Shown: positions 29,578 to 38,369 of the stretch, piece by piece
Position numbering within the stretch: the stretch's first letter is position 1
How the letters are laid out: each line of letters starts with the position of its first letter
DNA from: Candidatus Nitricoxidireducens bremensis
Lineage (GTDB): Bacteria; Pseudomonadota; Gammaproteobacteria; Burkholderiales; Rhodocyclaceae
NCBI GenBank assembly: GCA_030247725.1
Contig: JAOTRT010000003.1
Coordinates: forward strand, 1-64,000
Direction: 5' to 3'
Length of the DNA stretch: 64,000 bases
Translations under genes and position numbers: made by a program
Notes under the pieces: model-generated
Databases searched by the model: none
Told to the model about the DNA's origin: nothing
What the model saw: only the letters and a program-made list of their open reading frames with translations

Positions 29578-30344
29578 CAGGCGACGCTCCCGCCCAGGTA
29601 GGCCTCGATGACCTTGGGGTTCTTCTGCACGGCGGCGGGCACGTCCTCGGCGATCTTCTCGCCGTAATCGAGGACGGCGACCCGGTCGCACAGACCCATG
29701 ACCAGCTTCACGTCGTGCTCGATGAGCAGCACGGTGACGCCGTCGGCGCGCAGGCCTTCCACCAGCACGCGCAGGGCGGCGGTCTCGGTGGCGTTCATGC
29801 CGGCGGCGGGCTCGTCGAGGGCTAGTAGCTTCGGTTCGGTGGCGAGGGCGCGGGCGATCTCCAGGCGGCGCTGGTCGCCGTAGGAGAGATGGCGCGCCAG
29901 GTCGTCGCCCCGGTCGGCGATGCCCACGTAGTGCAGCAGTTCGTCGGCGCGGCGGCGGATGGCGGCCTCCTCGGCACGGGCGGCAGCGCTGCGGAACACG
30001 GCGCCGAGCACGCCGGCGCCGGTGCGTGCATGGCGGCCCACCATGACGTTCTCGCGCGCCGTCATGTTGCCGAACAGGCGGATGTTCTGGAAGGTGCGGG
30101 CGATGCCGGCGCGGGTGACCTCGTGGGGGCTGCCCAGACGCAGGGGGCTGCCGGCGAACAGCACTTCGCCGCCGTCCCGCGTATAGAGGCCGGTGAGCAC
30201 GTTGAAGAAGGTGGTCTTGCCGGCGCCATTGGGGCCGATGAGGCCGTAGATCTCGCCGGCGTTGATGGTGAGCGTGACGTCTTTGAGGGCTTGAACCCCA
30301 CCAAACTTCTTGCCGACACCCCGGGCTTCGAGCAGGGCGCTCAT
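29577..30344 (-). CDS. livG: Branched-chain amino acid ABC transporter ATPase LivG
   Basis: A 255-residue ATPase with Walker A GPNGAGKTT, the LivG segment GIARTFQNIRLFGNMTARENVMVG, the signature LSYGDQRRLEIARAL and Walker B LLALDEPAAGMN. The LivG C-terminal extension (VLDYGEKIAEDVPAAVQKNPKVIEAYLG) is present. The start at 30344 overlaps the livM stop by four bases. Substrate class is inferred from the family: leucine/isoleucine/valine, or other organic acids and amides such as urea relatives. Confidence 0.95.
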   Translation of the reverse strand: MSALLEARGVGKKFGGVQALKDVTLTINAGEIYGLIGPNGAGKTTFFNVLTGLYTRDGGEVLFAGSPLRLGSPHEVTRAGIARTFQNIRLFGNMTARENVMVGRHARTGAGVLGAVFRSAAARAEEAAIRRRADELLHYVGIADRGDDLARHLSYGDQRRLEIARALATEPKLLALDEPAAGMNATETAALRVLVEGLRADGVTVLLIEHDVKLVMGLCDRVAVLDYGEKIAEDVPAAVQKNPKVIEAYLGGSVA

Positions 30345-31399
30345 GACTTCTTCTCCGCCATCTCGCGCCGGTGCCGCGCGTCGGGCCAGAGGCCAGCAGG
30401 GCGATAGAGCATCACGGCGATCAGCGCGATGCCGAACAGCAGCATGCGCAAGGATTCGGGATCGAGGAGCACCTTGCCGAACAGGGCCTGCTGGGCCGGG
30501 CCGGCGCCATGGCGGAAGGCCTCGGGCAACACGGTGAGCAGCAGGCCGCCGAGGATCACGCCGGGGATATGGCCCATGCCGCCCAGCACCACCATGCACA
30601 GCACCATCACCGACTCCATGAGGCCGAAACTCTCGGGGGAGACGAATTCCTGGAAGCCGGCGAAGAGGCCGCCCGCCACGCCGCCGAAGCTGGCGCCCAT
30701 GGCGAAGGCCAGCAGCTTGACGTTGCGCGTGTCGATGCCGCAGGCCTTGGCGGCGATCTCGTCCTCGCGGATCGCCACCCAGGCGCGGCCGATGCGCGAG
30801 TCCTGCAGGCGGATGCTGACGAAGACGATGCCCAGCGCCAGCACGACGAACAGGTAGTAGTAGAGATAGACGCCGGGGATCTTCAGGCCGGCGATCTCGA
30901 TGGCCTTCGACAGGGGCTGGCCGGCGATGCTGATGGCGTCGATGCGCGCGATGCCCTTGGGGCCGTTGGTGATGTTGATCGGCGCGTTGAGGTTGTTCAT
31001 GAAGATGCGGATGATCTCGCCGAAGCCGAGGGTGACGATGGCGAGATAGTCGCCGCGCAGGCGCAGAGTGGGCGCCCCCAGCAAGACACCGAAGAGGCCG
31101 GCGACGCAGGCGCCCAGGGGCAGGATGGCCCAGGCCGGCCAGTGCAGGCCGAAGTGGGGCGAGGCGAGCAGCGCGTAGAGATAGGCGCCGACGGCGTAGA
31201 AGGCGATGTAGCCCAGGTCCAGCAGGCCGGCGAAACCGACGACGATGTTGAGGCCCAGGGCCAGGATGATGTACAGGGCCGCGTAGTCGAGCACGCGCAC
31301 CCAGGTGTTGCCGAAGGCGCCGCCGACGGCGAAGGGCGCCACCGCCAGGACGGCGGCGATGAGGAAGGTGCCGGCGTAGGCCTTGGTCTTCTGGTCCAT
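30341..31399 (-). CDS. livM: Branched-chain amino acid ABC transporter permease LivM
   Basis: A 352-residue permease with about nine to ten membrane helices. Diagnostic segments are NIVVGFAGLLDLGYIAFYAVGAY, LRLRGDYLAIVTLGFGEIIRI and SRIGRAWVAIREDEIAAKACGID. It ends in a Lys/Glu-rich cytoplasmic tail. It starts one base inside the livH stop region and overlaps livG by four bases. The frame continues upstream through livH, but the homology starts at 31399. Confidence 0.95.
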   Translation of the reverse strand: MDQKTKAYAGTFLIAAVLAVAPFAVGGAFGNTWVRVLDYAALYIILALGLNIVVGFAGLLDLGYIAFYAVGAYLYALLASPHFGLHWPAWAILPLGACVAGLFGVLLGAPTLRLRGDYLAIVTLGFGEIIRIFMNNLNAPINITNGPKGIARIDAISIAGQPLSKAIEIAGLKIPGVYLYYYLFVVLALGIVFVSIRLQDSRIGRAWVAIREDEIAAKACGIDTRNVKLLAFAMGASFGGVAGGLFAGFQEFVSPESFGLMESVMVLCMVVLGGMGHIPGVILGGLLLTVLPEAFRHGAGPAQQALFGKVLLDPESLRMLLFGIALIAVMLYRPAGLWPDARHRREMAEKKS

Positions 31400-32322
31400 C
31401 AGGCGCGCTCCGAAACCTTCTCGCCCATCAAACCGGAAGGCCGGAAGATCAGCACGACGATGAGCACGAAGAAGGCGAACACGTCCTGGTAGTGGGAGCC
31501 GAGGATGCCGCCGGTGAGGTCGCCGATGTAGCCGGCACCCAGCGCCTCGATGAGACCCAGCAGCACGCCGCCGACCATGGCGCCGGCCAGGTTGCCGATG
31601 CCACCAAGCACCGCGGCAGTGAAGGCCTTGAGGCCGAGGATGAAACCCATGTGGTAGTGGGCGATGCCGTAGTTGGCCGACACCAGCACGCCGGCCAGGG
31701 CCGCCAGGGCCGAGCCGATGATGAAGGTCAGCGCGATGATGCGGTTGGCGTCCACGCCCATGAGGCCGGCGATGGCCGGGTTCTCGGCGGTGGCGCGCAT
31801 GGCGCGGCCCAGCTTCGTGCGGTTCACCAGCAGGATCAGGCCGGCCATGGTGAGGGCGGCGACCAGCATGATGATGAGCTGCAGCTCGGTGATCTGGGCG
31901 CCGAGCACTTCGTGGGACTCGGCCGGCAGCAGGGGCGGCACGGCATGGTAGCTGCGGCCCCAGATCAACATGGCGAGCTGCTGCAGCACGATGGAGACGC
32001 CTATGGCGGTGATCAGCGGCGCCAGGCGCGGCGCATTGCGCAGGGGCCGGTAGGCGACGCGCTCGATGGTGAAGCCCAGGGCCATGCAGACCAGGGCGGC
32101 CACCAGCAGGGCGACCAACACCACCAGCGGCCCCGGCAGGCCGGCGGCGGCGAGGGGCTTCATGACCGACAGGGCCACCAGGGCGCCCACCATCACCACC
32201 TCGCCGTGGGCGAAGTTGATGAGGCCCATGATGCCGTAGACCATGGTGTAGCCGAGGGCGACGAGGGCATAGATGCTGCCCAGCGTGAGGCCGTTGAAGA
32301 TTTGCTGGAGGAGGATGTCCAT
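31399..32322 (-). CDS. livH: Branched-chain amino acid ABC transporter permease LivH
   Basis: A 307-residue permease with about eight helices. The N-terminus DILLQQIFNGLTLGSIYALVALGYTMVYG is the hallmark of LivH. LINFAHGE and RAMRATAENPAIAGLMGVD are also conserved. I chose the ATG at 32322 over the one 11 codons upstream because it matches the family and has GGTCC/GGAC-rich leader sequence behind the hairpin. It lies 68 bases downstream of livK. Confidence 0.95.
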   Translation of the reverse strand: MDILLQQIFNGLTLGSIYALVALGYTMVYGIMGLINFAHGEVVMVGALVALSVMKPLAAAGLPGPLVVLVALLVAALVCMALGFTIERVAYRPLRNAPRLAPLITAIGVSIVLQQLAMLIWGRSYHAVPPLLPAESHEVLGAQITELQLIIMLVAALTMAGLILLVNRTKLGRAMRATAENPAIAGLMGVDANRIIALTFIIGSALAALAGVLVSANYGIAHYHMGFILGLKAFTAAVLGGIGNLAGAMVGGVLLGLIEALGAGYIGDLTGGILGSHYQDVFAFFVLIVVLIFRPSGLMGEKVSERA

Positions 32323-32344
32323 GGCGGACCGAGGGGGCAGACAC

Positions 32345-32372
32345 GGAAACGGCACCCGAAGGTGCCGTTTCC
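32345..32372 (-). other. Strong hairpin between livK and livH
   Basis: A perfect 12-bp stem GGAAACGGCACC/GGTGCCGTTTCC closes a CGAA loop (32345-32372) in the gap between the binding-protein gene and the permease genes. No T-run follows, so it is not a classic terminator. In importer operons such hairpins often stabilise the upstream message or lower read-through, giving more binding protein than permease. That role is inferred. Confidence 0.7.
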
Positions 32373-32390
32373 CGCTGGGGCCGGATCAGA

Positions 32391-33728
32391 TCACTTCTTT
32401 TCCGGCGCCAGCTTGGTGGCCTCGGCGGCGATCCCGGTCATGCCGGTCATGCCGTTGATCCCGGCCATTCCCGCCATGCCCTGCATGCCGGTCATGCCGC
32501 CCATGGCTTCGGCGGGTTTGGCCTCGGCCGCCGGAGCGGTGGCGCCGCCGATGGTGTCGAGGGGCTCCCACTTGCCGCCCTTGGCGACGTAGAGGGTGAT
32601 GGCGCCGTCCTTCAGGTCGCCCTTCTCGTCGAACAGGATGCGCGTGGTGACGCCCTGGAAATCGGTCTTCGGCAGTTCGGCGAGGATCTTGGCCGGGTCG
32701 GCCGACTGGGCGCGCTTGACGGCCTCGATCACCACCATGGCGGCGTCGTAGGCGTAGGGGCCGTAGAGCTGGATGTCGGCATTGAACTTGGCCTTGTAGC
32801 GCTCGATGAACTTGGGACCGCCCGGCATCTTCTCGTAGGGGATGCCCGGCAGCGAGCAGTAGTGGCCCTCGGCCGCGTCGCCGGCGTTCTTGATGAACTC
32901 GGCGGTGCAGCCGCCGTCGGCCAGCAGGTACTTGGCCTTGATGCCGAGCTGCTTCATCTGCTTGGCCATGGGCGCAGCCTGCGGGTCCATGCCGCCGTAG
33001 AAGATGAGGTCGGGCTTCTTGCCCTTGATCTTGGTGAGAATGGCCTTGAAGTCCACGGCCTTGTCGTCGGTGTGCTCCTCGGCGACGACCTTGGCGCCGG
33101 CGGCGACGGCCGACTTCAGAAATTCGTGGGCGACGCCTTCGCCGTAGGCCGTCTTGTCGTCGATGACGGCGACGGTCTTGGCCTTGAGGTTATTGACGGC
33201 GTACTCGCCGAGCACCTTGCCCTGCTGCTCGTCGTTGGCCATGACACGGAAGGCGGTCTTGAAGCCCTGGTTGGTGTATTGCGGGTTGGTGGCGGACGGG
33301 CTCACCTGCGGGATGCCGGCGTCGGCGTAGAGCTTGGAAGCCGGGATGGTGGTGCCGGAATTCAGGTGGCCGACAACGGCATTCACCTTGGCATCCACGA
33401 ACTTCTGGGCGACGAGGTTGCCCTGCTTCGGGTCGGCCTGGTCGTCCTCGGGCACCAGCTCGAAAGTGACGTCGCGGCCGTCGATCTTGATCTTGGCGGC
33501 GTTGGCGTCCTCCAGCGCGAGGCGGGCGCCGTTTTCGTTGTCCTTGCCGATGTGGGCCTGGGGTCCGGTCAGGGGTGCCGAGTGGCCGATCTTCACCACC
33601 AGGGGCGGCTGGGCCGCGGGCGGCGCGGAGGCGGCGGGCGCCGGCGGGGGCGGCGCTTCCTTGCCGCAAGCCATCACGGCGAGGGCGGCGAGAACGGACA
33701 GGGACAGGGCTTTGGCAGGCACATTCAT
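32391..33728 (-). CDS. livK: Branched-chain amino acid-type periplasmic binding protein with Met/Gly-rich tail
   Basis: A 445-residue type I periplasmic binding protein, long for the family. The N-terminus is a lipoprotein-like signal with VMAC, then a Pro/Ala linker. The mature part has the family pattern VVKIGHSAPLTGPQAHIGKD, GHLNSGTTIPAS and AVIDDKTAYGEGVA. The C-terminal 40 residues are atypical: Met-Gly-Thr repeats (GGMTGMQGMAGMAGI, NGMTGMTG) followed by EATKLAPEKK. The tail may be disordered or bind soft metal ions. First gene of the liv operon. Substrate unproven. Confidence 0.88.
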   Translation of the reverse strand: MNVPAKALSLSVLAALAVMACGKEAPPPPAPAASAPPAAQPPLVVKIGHSAPLTGPQAHIGKDNENGARLALEDANAAKIKIDGRDVTFELVPEDDQADPKQGNLVAQKFVDAKVNAVVGHLNSGTTIPASKLYADAGIPQVSPSATNPQYTNQGFKTAFRVMANDEQQGKVLGEYAVNNLKAKTVAVIDDKTAYGEGVAHEFLKSAVAAGAKVVAEEHTDDKAVDFKAILTKIKGKKPDLIFYGGMDPQAAPMAKQMKQLGIKAKYLLADGGCTAEFIKNAGDAAEGHYCSLPGIPYEKMPGGPKFIERYKAKFNADIQLYGPYAYDAAMVVIEAVKRAQSADPAKILAELPKTDFQGVTTRILFDEKGDLKDGAITLYVAKGGKWEPLDTIGGATAPAAEAKPAEAMGGMTGMQGMAGMAGINGMTGMTGIAAEATKLAPEKK

Positions 33729-33861
33729 CGGGGCATCTCCGTAGGTGGCGGGATAGGGCGGAAAGTCGGCGGATTGTTGCTTGGCGCCGGGGGCTTGTCA
33801 ATCGCGATCTGAGCCCGCCGAAAGGCCTATTGCGGGCGACGGCCGACGGTTGGCGCGGGCG

Positions 33862-33887
33862 AAAAAAACCCGGCGCGGGGCCGGGTT
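33862..33887 (-). terminator. Rho-independent terminator of the cytochrome c gene
   Basis: On the minus strand, AACCCGGC and GCCGGGTT form an 8-bp stem with a 5-base loop (33867-33887), followed by a run of T (complement of 33862-33868). It lies 20 bases after the stop of the cytochrome c gene. Confidence 0.9.
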
Positions 33888-33907
33888 CTTTCGGGATGCA
33901 GCGACGC

Positions 33908-34213
33908 TTACTTGGCGCCGGCGAGAATCCACTTGACCAGGGTCTTGACGTCGTCGGGCTTGACGTTCGGGTTGGGGGGCATCGGCACGGTGCCCCAGGC
34001 GCCGGAGCCGCCCTTGGTGACCTTCTCGACCAGCTTGGCCTCGTCGGCCGGCTTGTACTTCTTGGCGACGTCCTGGTAGGAGGGGCCGACGACCTTCTTG
34101 TCGACGGCGTGGCAGGACATGCAGTTGCTCTTCTTCGCCAGGTCCAGGTTGGCCATGGCGGGGGTGGCGACCAGCGCGGTCGCGGCGATGACGGTAGCAG
34201 CGAACAGTTTCAT
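33908..34213 (-). CDS. Small periplasmic class I cytochrome c (c551/c8 type)
   Basis: A 101-residue monoheme cytochrome: a signal peptide (MKLFAATVIAATALVATPAMA), heme motif CMSCH, and a distal Met in TVPMPPNPNV, the c551/c552 pattern. About 80 residues when mature. In denitrifiers such proteins carry electrons from the bc1 complex to nitrite reductase or NO reductase. It is monocistronic with its own terminator, and lies between the liv operon and a DUF255 gene. Confidence 0.93.
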   Translation of the reverse strand: MKLFAATVIAATALVATPAMANLDLAKKSNCMSCHAVDKKVVGPSYQDVAKKYKPADEAKLVEKVTKGGSGAWGTVPMPPNPNVKPDDVKTLVKWILAGAK

Positions 34214-34279
34214 GTAAGACCTCGATGTGTGAATGGATCTGGGTGTGGAGCGGATTGCGAGCCGGCAGTCTAGCGGAAA

Positions 34280-36295
34280 TCAACGGCGGATCAAAATGAT
34301 CCGGCTTAACTCGTCGAAGTCCGCGACCGGGGCTGAGCAAGTAACGCCGGAGCAGGCCCAGGCGTTGACCTGATTGCTCTCGGGTTTCGCCATGGCCGGC
34401 GGCAGGCCCGCCGTGCCGTTGGGCAGCGGGAAGACCAGCCCGTCCCACCGGCGGGCGAGGCGGCGGTTCCATTCCGCCACCTCCGCGCCGGGCCCCCGCA
34501 GCAGGACGATGGTCGGCGGCGCCAGTTCCTCTTCCAGGGCTTCCAGCAGGGAGGCGCAGCCGCCGGGCCGGCTTGCGTACTGGGGCCGGAACAGGGCGAG
34601 GGTACGGCGCGCCGCCGCCAGGTAGCGCGGTTCGCCGAGCAGGTGGCCGAGGCGCTGGAGCGCCGTCGCGGCGACGCCGTTGCCGGCCGGCGTGGCGTTG
34701 TCGAAACCCGGCTTGGGCCGGTGGATCAGGCGCTCGTGATCGTGGGCGGTGAAGTAGAAGCCGCCGGCCACCTTGTCCTCGAAACGGTCGAGCAGGGCCT
34801 CGGCAAGCTCCTGTGCCCAGGCCAGGTCCGCCGCCACGAACTCGGCCTGCATCGTCTCCAGCAGGGCGGCCAGCAGGAAGGCGTAATCGTCGAGATAGGC
34901 ATCCAGATGGGCGCGGCCGTCCTTGCAGGTCGCCAGCAGGCGGCCGTCGCGCCAGAGCCCGGTACGCAGGAAGGCCAGGGCCCGGCGTGCCGAGGCGAGC
35001 CAGTCGGGCCGACCGAGGAGACGCGCCGCCTTGGCCATGCCGCCGATGGCGAGGGCGTTCCAGGAGGTCAGCAGCTTCTCATCGCGGCCCGGGCGCACCC
35101 GCGCCTCCCGGGCCCGCAGCAGTTTCTCCCGCGCCCGCGCCGCCGGACCTTCCATGCCCTCGGCCAGCGGTGCTGCAACGCGCAGGTGCCAGTGGCGACC
35201 TTCGAAATTGGGCGGCCCGTCCAGGCCCCAGTGGCCCGCAACGGCACGCCACTCGTCCTGGCCGAGCAGGCCGCGCACCTCCTCCCGGTCCCAGACGTAG
35301 TAGCGCCCCTCCTCCCCCTCCGAGTCGGCGTCGAGGGACGAGTAATAGCCGCCTTGCGGTGCCTGCATCTCCCGCATGATCCAGGCCGCGGTGGCCGCCG
35401 CCGTGCGCGCGAACAGGTCGTCGTCGGAAATGCGCCAGGCTTCGGCGTAGAGGGCCAGCAGAGGACCGTTGTCGTAGAGCATCTTCTCGAAATGAGGAAT
35501 CTCCCAGCGCTCGTCCACGCTGTAACGGCAGAAGCCGCCGCCGAGCTGGTCGTGAATGCCGCCGGCCGCCATGCGTTCGAGAGTGAAGCAGGCGGCCTCC
35601 CGGGCCTGGGCGTCGCCGTCCCGTACCGCCCGGCGCAGCAGGAAGGCCAGGTCCGTGGGATGGGGAAACTTGGGGGCGCCGCCGAAGCCGCCGTCGTCCC
35701 GGTCGAAGCTGCCCAGCAGCAGGGCCCGGGCCGCCGCCAGGGGTGCGGCGTCGGCAGGCGCCGCCGTTCCGGCCGCCGGCAAGGTGGCCGCCAGGGCGTC
35801 GCGCAGGGAGGCGTTCTGGCGGTCGATGTCGCCGCGGCGCTCCCGGTAGAGACCGGCAACCCGCTCGCAAAGATCGGCAAAGCCCGGCAGGCCGTAGCGC
35901 GGCTCATCCGGGAAATAGGTACCGCCGAAAAAGGGCGTGCCGTCGGGCGTCAGGAACAGGGTCAGGGGCCAGCCGCCGGGGCGCCCCGTGAGCATCTGGT
36001 GGGCGCTCTGGTAGATCTGGTCCAGGTCGGGCCGCTCCTCCCGGTCCACCTTGATGTTCACGAACAGGCGGTTCATGACGACGGCCGTGGTCGGGTCCTC
36101 GAAGGACTCGTGGGCCATGACGTGGCACCAGTGGCAAGCCGAATAGCCGATGGACAGCAGGATGGGCCGGTCGTCGCACCGGGCAGCTGTCAGGGCCGCC
36201 TCGTCCCAGGGCTGCCAGGCCACGGGATTCCCGGCGTGCTGGAGCAGGTAGGGCGAGGTTTCGCCGGAGAGACGGTTCTGCGGGGAATCGGGCAT
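34280..36295 (-). CDS. Thioredoxin-domain protein, DUF255/YyaL family
   Basis: A 671-residue protein of the YyaL/SSP411 (spermatogenesis-associated 20) family. The N-terminal thioredoxin-like domain has [20 protein letters not shown] (a CHWC variant of the CxxC site) and [15 protein letters not shown]. The rest is an (alpha/alpha)6 barrel resembling N-acylglucosamine epimerases ([29 protein letters not shown]). Length is normal. I chose the start at 36295 with GGAGG six bases upstream. Biochemical role in bacteria is unknown. TATAGT at 36321-36326 on this strand may be its -10. Confidence 0.9.
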   Translation of the reverse strand: MPDSPQNRLSGETSPYLLQHAGNPVAWQPWDEAALTAARCDDRPILLSIGYSACHWCHVMAHESFEDPTTAVVMNRLFVNIKVDREERPDLDQIYQSAHQMLTGRPGGWPLTLFLTPDGTPFFGGTYFPDEPRYGLPGFADLCERVAGLYRERRGDIDRQNASLRDALAATLPAAGTAAPADAAPLAAARALLLGSFDRDDGGFGGAPKFPHPTDLAFLLRRAVRDGDAQAREAACFTLERMAAGGIHDQLGGGFCRYSVDERWEIPHFEKMLYDNGPLLALYAEAWRISDDDLFARTAAATAAWIMREMQAPQGGYYSSLDADSEGEEGRYYVWDREEVRGLLGQDEWRAVAGHWGLDGPPNFEGRHWHLRVAAPLAEGMEGPAARAREKLLRAREARVRPGRDEKLLTSWNALAIGGMAKAARLLGRPDWLASARRALAFLRTGLWRDGRLLATCKDGRAHLDAYLDDYAFLLAALLETMQAEFVAADLAWAQELAEALLDRFEDKVAGGFYFTAHDHERLIHRPKPGFDNATPAGNGVAATALQRLGHLLGEPRYLAAARRTLALFRPQYASRPGGCASLLEALEEELAPPTIVLLRGPGAEVAEWNRRLARRWDGLVFPLPNGTAGLPPAMAKPESNQVNAWACSGVTCSAPVADFDELSRIILIRR

Positions 36296-36342
36296 GGAAG
36301 CCTCCGGGGACGGAGGTTCCACTATACCCGATTAAATTAGTC

Positions 36343-36372
36343 GGATTTCCCCTGCCGCAACAGGGGAAATCC
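36343..36372 (-). terminator. Hairpin between the cheZ-like gene and the DUF255 gene
   Basis: A perfect 12-bp stem GGATTTCCCCTG/CAGGGGAAATCC with a six-base loop lies seven bases after the stop of the CheZ-like gene. The downstream T-tract on this strand is weak (CGACTAATTTAATC), so termination may be inefficient or Rho-assisted. Confidence 0.6.
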
Positions 36373-36378
36373 GCGGGC

Positions 36379-37047
36379 TCAGGGCATCAAGTCCTTGAGC
36401 AGGCTGTCCACGTCCTTCTGGGACAGGCGCTGGTCCTCGGTGGGACCGCCGCCCTCGACGACGATGATGGCGCCCACCAGGGCTTTCATGGCCTTGCGCA
36501 GGGCCTGGCCCGCCAGGTCCTGGAACTCCTGGGCGACGATGATGTTGGTCAGGTGGCTGCTGACGCCGCGCAGGGCCGCCTCGATGCCCTTGCGGCTCCA
36601 GTCCTTGGACAGGCTGTCGAGGGCGCCGTCCACGAGACCCTTGGCGGTCTCGGCCTCGGTCAGGGACTTGGTGGCCGCTTCGGCCGTCATGCGCTCCACG
36701 TTGCCGAGGATGGTGGAAACTTCCTTCGGATTGTTGGAGGCCGGCCCCTTGCCGATGCCCTTGGCGGCCTTGTTGAGTTCCTTGGCAAGGGTCTTGAGTT
36801 CCTGGAGGACCTGGCCGGTGTCGCCCCGGGCCTTGCGCGCCGCCGGCTTGGCGGCAGGCTTTTTCGCGATGGGCTTCTTCGCGGCGGGTTTGGCGGCGAC
36901 CGGCTTCTTCGCGGCGGCGGGCTTCTTCACAGCCGGCTTGGCGACGGGCTTCTTTACCGCCGGCTTGGCGGCAGGCTTCTTCGCTGCCGGTTTCCTGGCG
37001 GGTGCTGCGGTCTTGGCTGCCTTGGACGACCTGGTCGCTGCTTTCAT
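36379..37047 (-). CDS. CheZ-like phosphatase domain with histone H1-like Lys/Ala/Pro tail
   Basis: A 222-residue protein in two parts. Residues 1-75 are a low-complexity basic tail of KPAAK/KKPVAK repeats, like histone H1-type tails of some proteobacteria. Residues 76-222 resemble CheZ: a long helix bundle with VAQEFQDLAGQALRKAM, in which D177 and Q181 match the catalytic Asp and Gln of CheZ, and a C-terminal LSQKDVDSLLKDLMP that matches the CheY-binding peptide of CheZ. It starts right after the cheY stop (TGAATG). It probably dephosphorylates the adjacent CheY. The tail could bind nucleic acid or acidic partners. Confidence 0.8.
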   Translation of the reverse strand: MKAATRSSKAAKTAAPARKPAAKKPAAKPAVKKPVAKPAVKKPAAAKKPVAAKPAAKKPIAKKPAAKPAARKARGDTGQVLQELKTLAKELNKAAKGIGKGPASNNPKEVSTILGNVERMTAEAATKSLTEAETAKGLVDGALDSLSKDWSRKGIEAALRGVSSHLTNIIVAQEFQDLAGQALRKAMKALVGAIIVVEGGGPTEDQRLSQKDVDSLLKDLMP

Positions 37048-37440
37048 TCAAACCCCCATTTTTTCGAAGACTTTGTTCATTTTCTCCTGCAGCGTCGCGG
37101 CCGTGAAGGGCTTGACGATGTAGCCGGAGGCACCCGCCTGGGCGGCGGCGATGATGTTTTCCTTCTTCGCTTCGGCGGTGATCATCAGCACCGGCAGATG
37201 CTTGAGGGCGGGGTCGGCGCGCACGCTCTGCAGCAGCGTGAGGCCATCCATGTTCGGCATGTTCCAGTCGGTGATGACGAAATCGATGCCGCCGCTCTTG
37301 AGCCGCGCCAGGGCCACGGCGCCATCCTCGGCTTCCTCGACGTTGGTGAAGCCGAGTTCCTTGAGCAGGTTGCGCACAATGCGGCGCATGGTCGAAAAGT
37401 CGTCGACCACGAGAAATTTGAGGGCGGTTCTGTCGGCCAT
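37048..37440 (-). CDS. cheY: Chemotaxis response regulator CheY
   Basis: A 130-residue single-domain receiver that is very CheY-like: acidic pair [20 protein letters not shown], phospho-acceptor Asp in [14 protein letters not shown], Thr in [11 protein letters not shown] and Lys in [12 protein letters not shown]. It lacks an output domain, so it would act on the flagellar switch or another protein target. It is immediately followed by a CheZ-like phosphatase gene. No other che or fla genes are in the window, so it is an isolated cheYZ-like pair. Confidence 0.93.
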   Translation of the reverse strand: MADRTALKFLVVDDFSTMRRIVRNLLKELGFTNVEEAEDGAVALARLKSGGIDFVITDWNMPNMDGLTLLQSVRADPALKHLPVLMITAEAKKENIIAAAQAGASGYIVKPFTAATLQEKMNKVFEKMGV

Positions 37441-37589
37441 AGTCAGTTCCGTTGCGAAGTCGCGAACATAACATCAATAGGATGTGCTGACGATATCAGC
37501 GGCGCCGAGATTAGCACCGGCGGCGCGGGCCGAAACCGCGGAAAAGGCCGGCCTTCCCGCTTCTGCCGAACGTCTTTGTGGGGGAAGCC

Positions 37590-38021
37590 CTATCCGGCGG
37601 CGGCGCCGAACAGGCTGCGCCACCAGCGCCGCCGGCCTTCCGGCGGCTGGCGTCCGGCCTCCAGGTCCTCGGGCGGCACGCGGCTCATGATCCAGCCCGG
37701 CAGCGGCGGATTGGTGGAGAAACCGCAGGAGACCCCCAGGTTGTCCGGATCGTAGATCTTGACGAAGCCGGGGCGCTCCAGGTCGTCCGCATAGACGATA
37801 GAGCAGTAGTCGTGGCGGTGGTTGTCCCGCAGCAGGGCATCGACGCGGCGCACGAACTCGGCGGTCTGCTCCGGCGTCGCCGGGGCCGCCGGTACCTCCT
37901 CGCCGACGGCGTAGAGATACCAGCCTTCGGGCTCGATGCGCCCCCAGAAGGCGGTGAGCTGGTCCCAGGACATGATGGACCAGAGGCGGCCGGTGTAGAG
38001 GGTCTGGAACGGCGTGGTCAT
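37590..38021 (-). CDS. Conserved protein of unknown function, downstream of a repeat leader
   Basis: A 143-residue protein that I do not recognise. It is soluble-looking, with many aromatic residues (RLWSIMSWDQLTAFWGRIEP, GWYLYAVGEEVP) and an Arg-rich C-terminus (RRRWWRSLFG). I chose ATG 38021 because GGAGCCACTGAC precedes it, the same ribosome-binding segment seen before ftsE and the Old Yellow Enzyme gene. The frame extends further upstream through the repeat, but that part is repeat sequence. Bases 37441-37589 between it and cheY hold nothing else that I can identify. Confidence 0.65.
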   Translation of the reverse strand: MTTPFQTLYTGRLWSIMSWDQLTAFWGRIEPEGWYLYAVGEEVPAAPATPEQTAEFVRRVDALLRDNHRHDYCSIVYADDLERPGFVKIYDPDNLGVSCGFSTNPPLPGWIMSRVPPEDLEAGRQPPEGRRRWWRSLFGAAAG

Positions 38022-38205
38022 GTCAGTGGCTCCACGCCGCGGTGCGTTTTCCTCGACGCCTGAAACGGGGGGCCGCGGTGCTCGCCAAGGGCGGCGGGTA
38101 TCCGACTCCCTCCATGTCCTCCGGGCCGAAAGAACACCGGCCCTCCTCCTTGACTTCCGGGAGTCGGATACCCGCCATCCTTGGCTGGATACGCTGGTGC
38201 AGCCC
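38022..38205 (-). repeat. Structured repeat, class 1 unit B with start-codon tail (locus 2)
   Basis: Arms of 27 bases at 38084-38110 and 38159-38185 pair with two mismatches. The outer parts read GCCAAGG and GGCGGG, then TATCCGACTCCC. The core on the minus strand is AAGGAGGAG, an inner hairpin GGGCCG/CGGCCC and GGAGGACATGG. The tail (38083 down to 38022) ends in GGAGCCACTGAC before the ATG of the 143-residue protein. The central 84 bp differ from locus 1 at one position although the loci are 20 kb apart. Confidence 0.92.
38023..38115 (-). other. Candidate leader peptide frame before the 143-residue protein
   Basis: A 30-codon frame from the core ATG (38115) ends in TGA at 38023-38025, one base before the ATG of the next gene (TGACATG). 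It starts MEGVGYPPPLA and ends in AAWSH. Length and start match the frame before ftsE. Translation is not proven. Confidence 0.4.
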
Positions 38206-38232
38206 GGCCGCAAAACCTCCATGGCTTAATCC

Positions 38233-38357
38233 GATCGGGCCGGTGGGGTGCCCTGCTCCGCGTAAGTAAAGAAGGAGGAGCCGGCCGCAGGCCGGCGACG
38301 GGTGACATGGAGCGGGGCAGGGCACCCCGCCGGCCCGATCGCGCTCCGAATACCTAG
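38233..38357 (+). repeat. Structured repeat, class 2 unit C (locus 2)
   Basis: Arms of 28 bases at 38233-38260 and 38313-38340 pair with two G-T-type differences. The outer part reads GATCGGGCCGG. The core is AAGGAGGAG, an inner hairpin GCCGGCC/GGCCGGC and GGGTGACATGG. It points away from unit B, 47 bases off, so the two form a composite with outward-facing cores. A 16-codon frame from 38307 (MERGRAPRRP) ends before the convergent OmpA-family gene, so here the tail drives no gene. Units B and C fill the 348-bp gap at 38022-38369. Confidence 0.9.
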
Positions 38358-38369
38358 TATCGGGTTTCA

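Noticed and set aside
38022..38222. N-terminal extension of the 143-residue protein (210 residues in all)
   Set aside because: The extra residues are a translation of the repeat hairpin, while the ATG at 38021 has its own ribosome-binding site.
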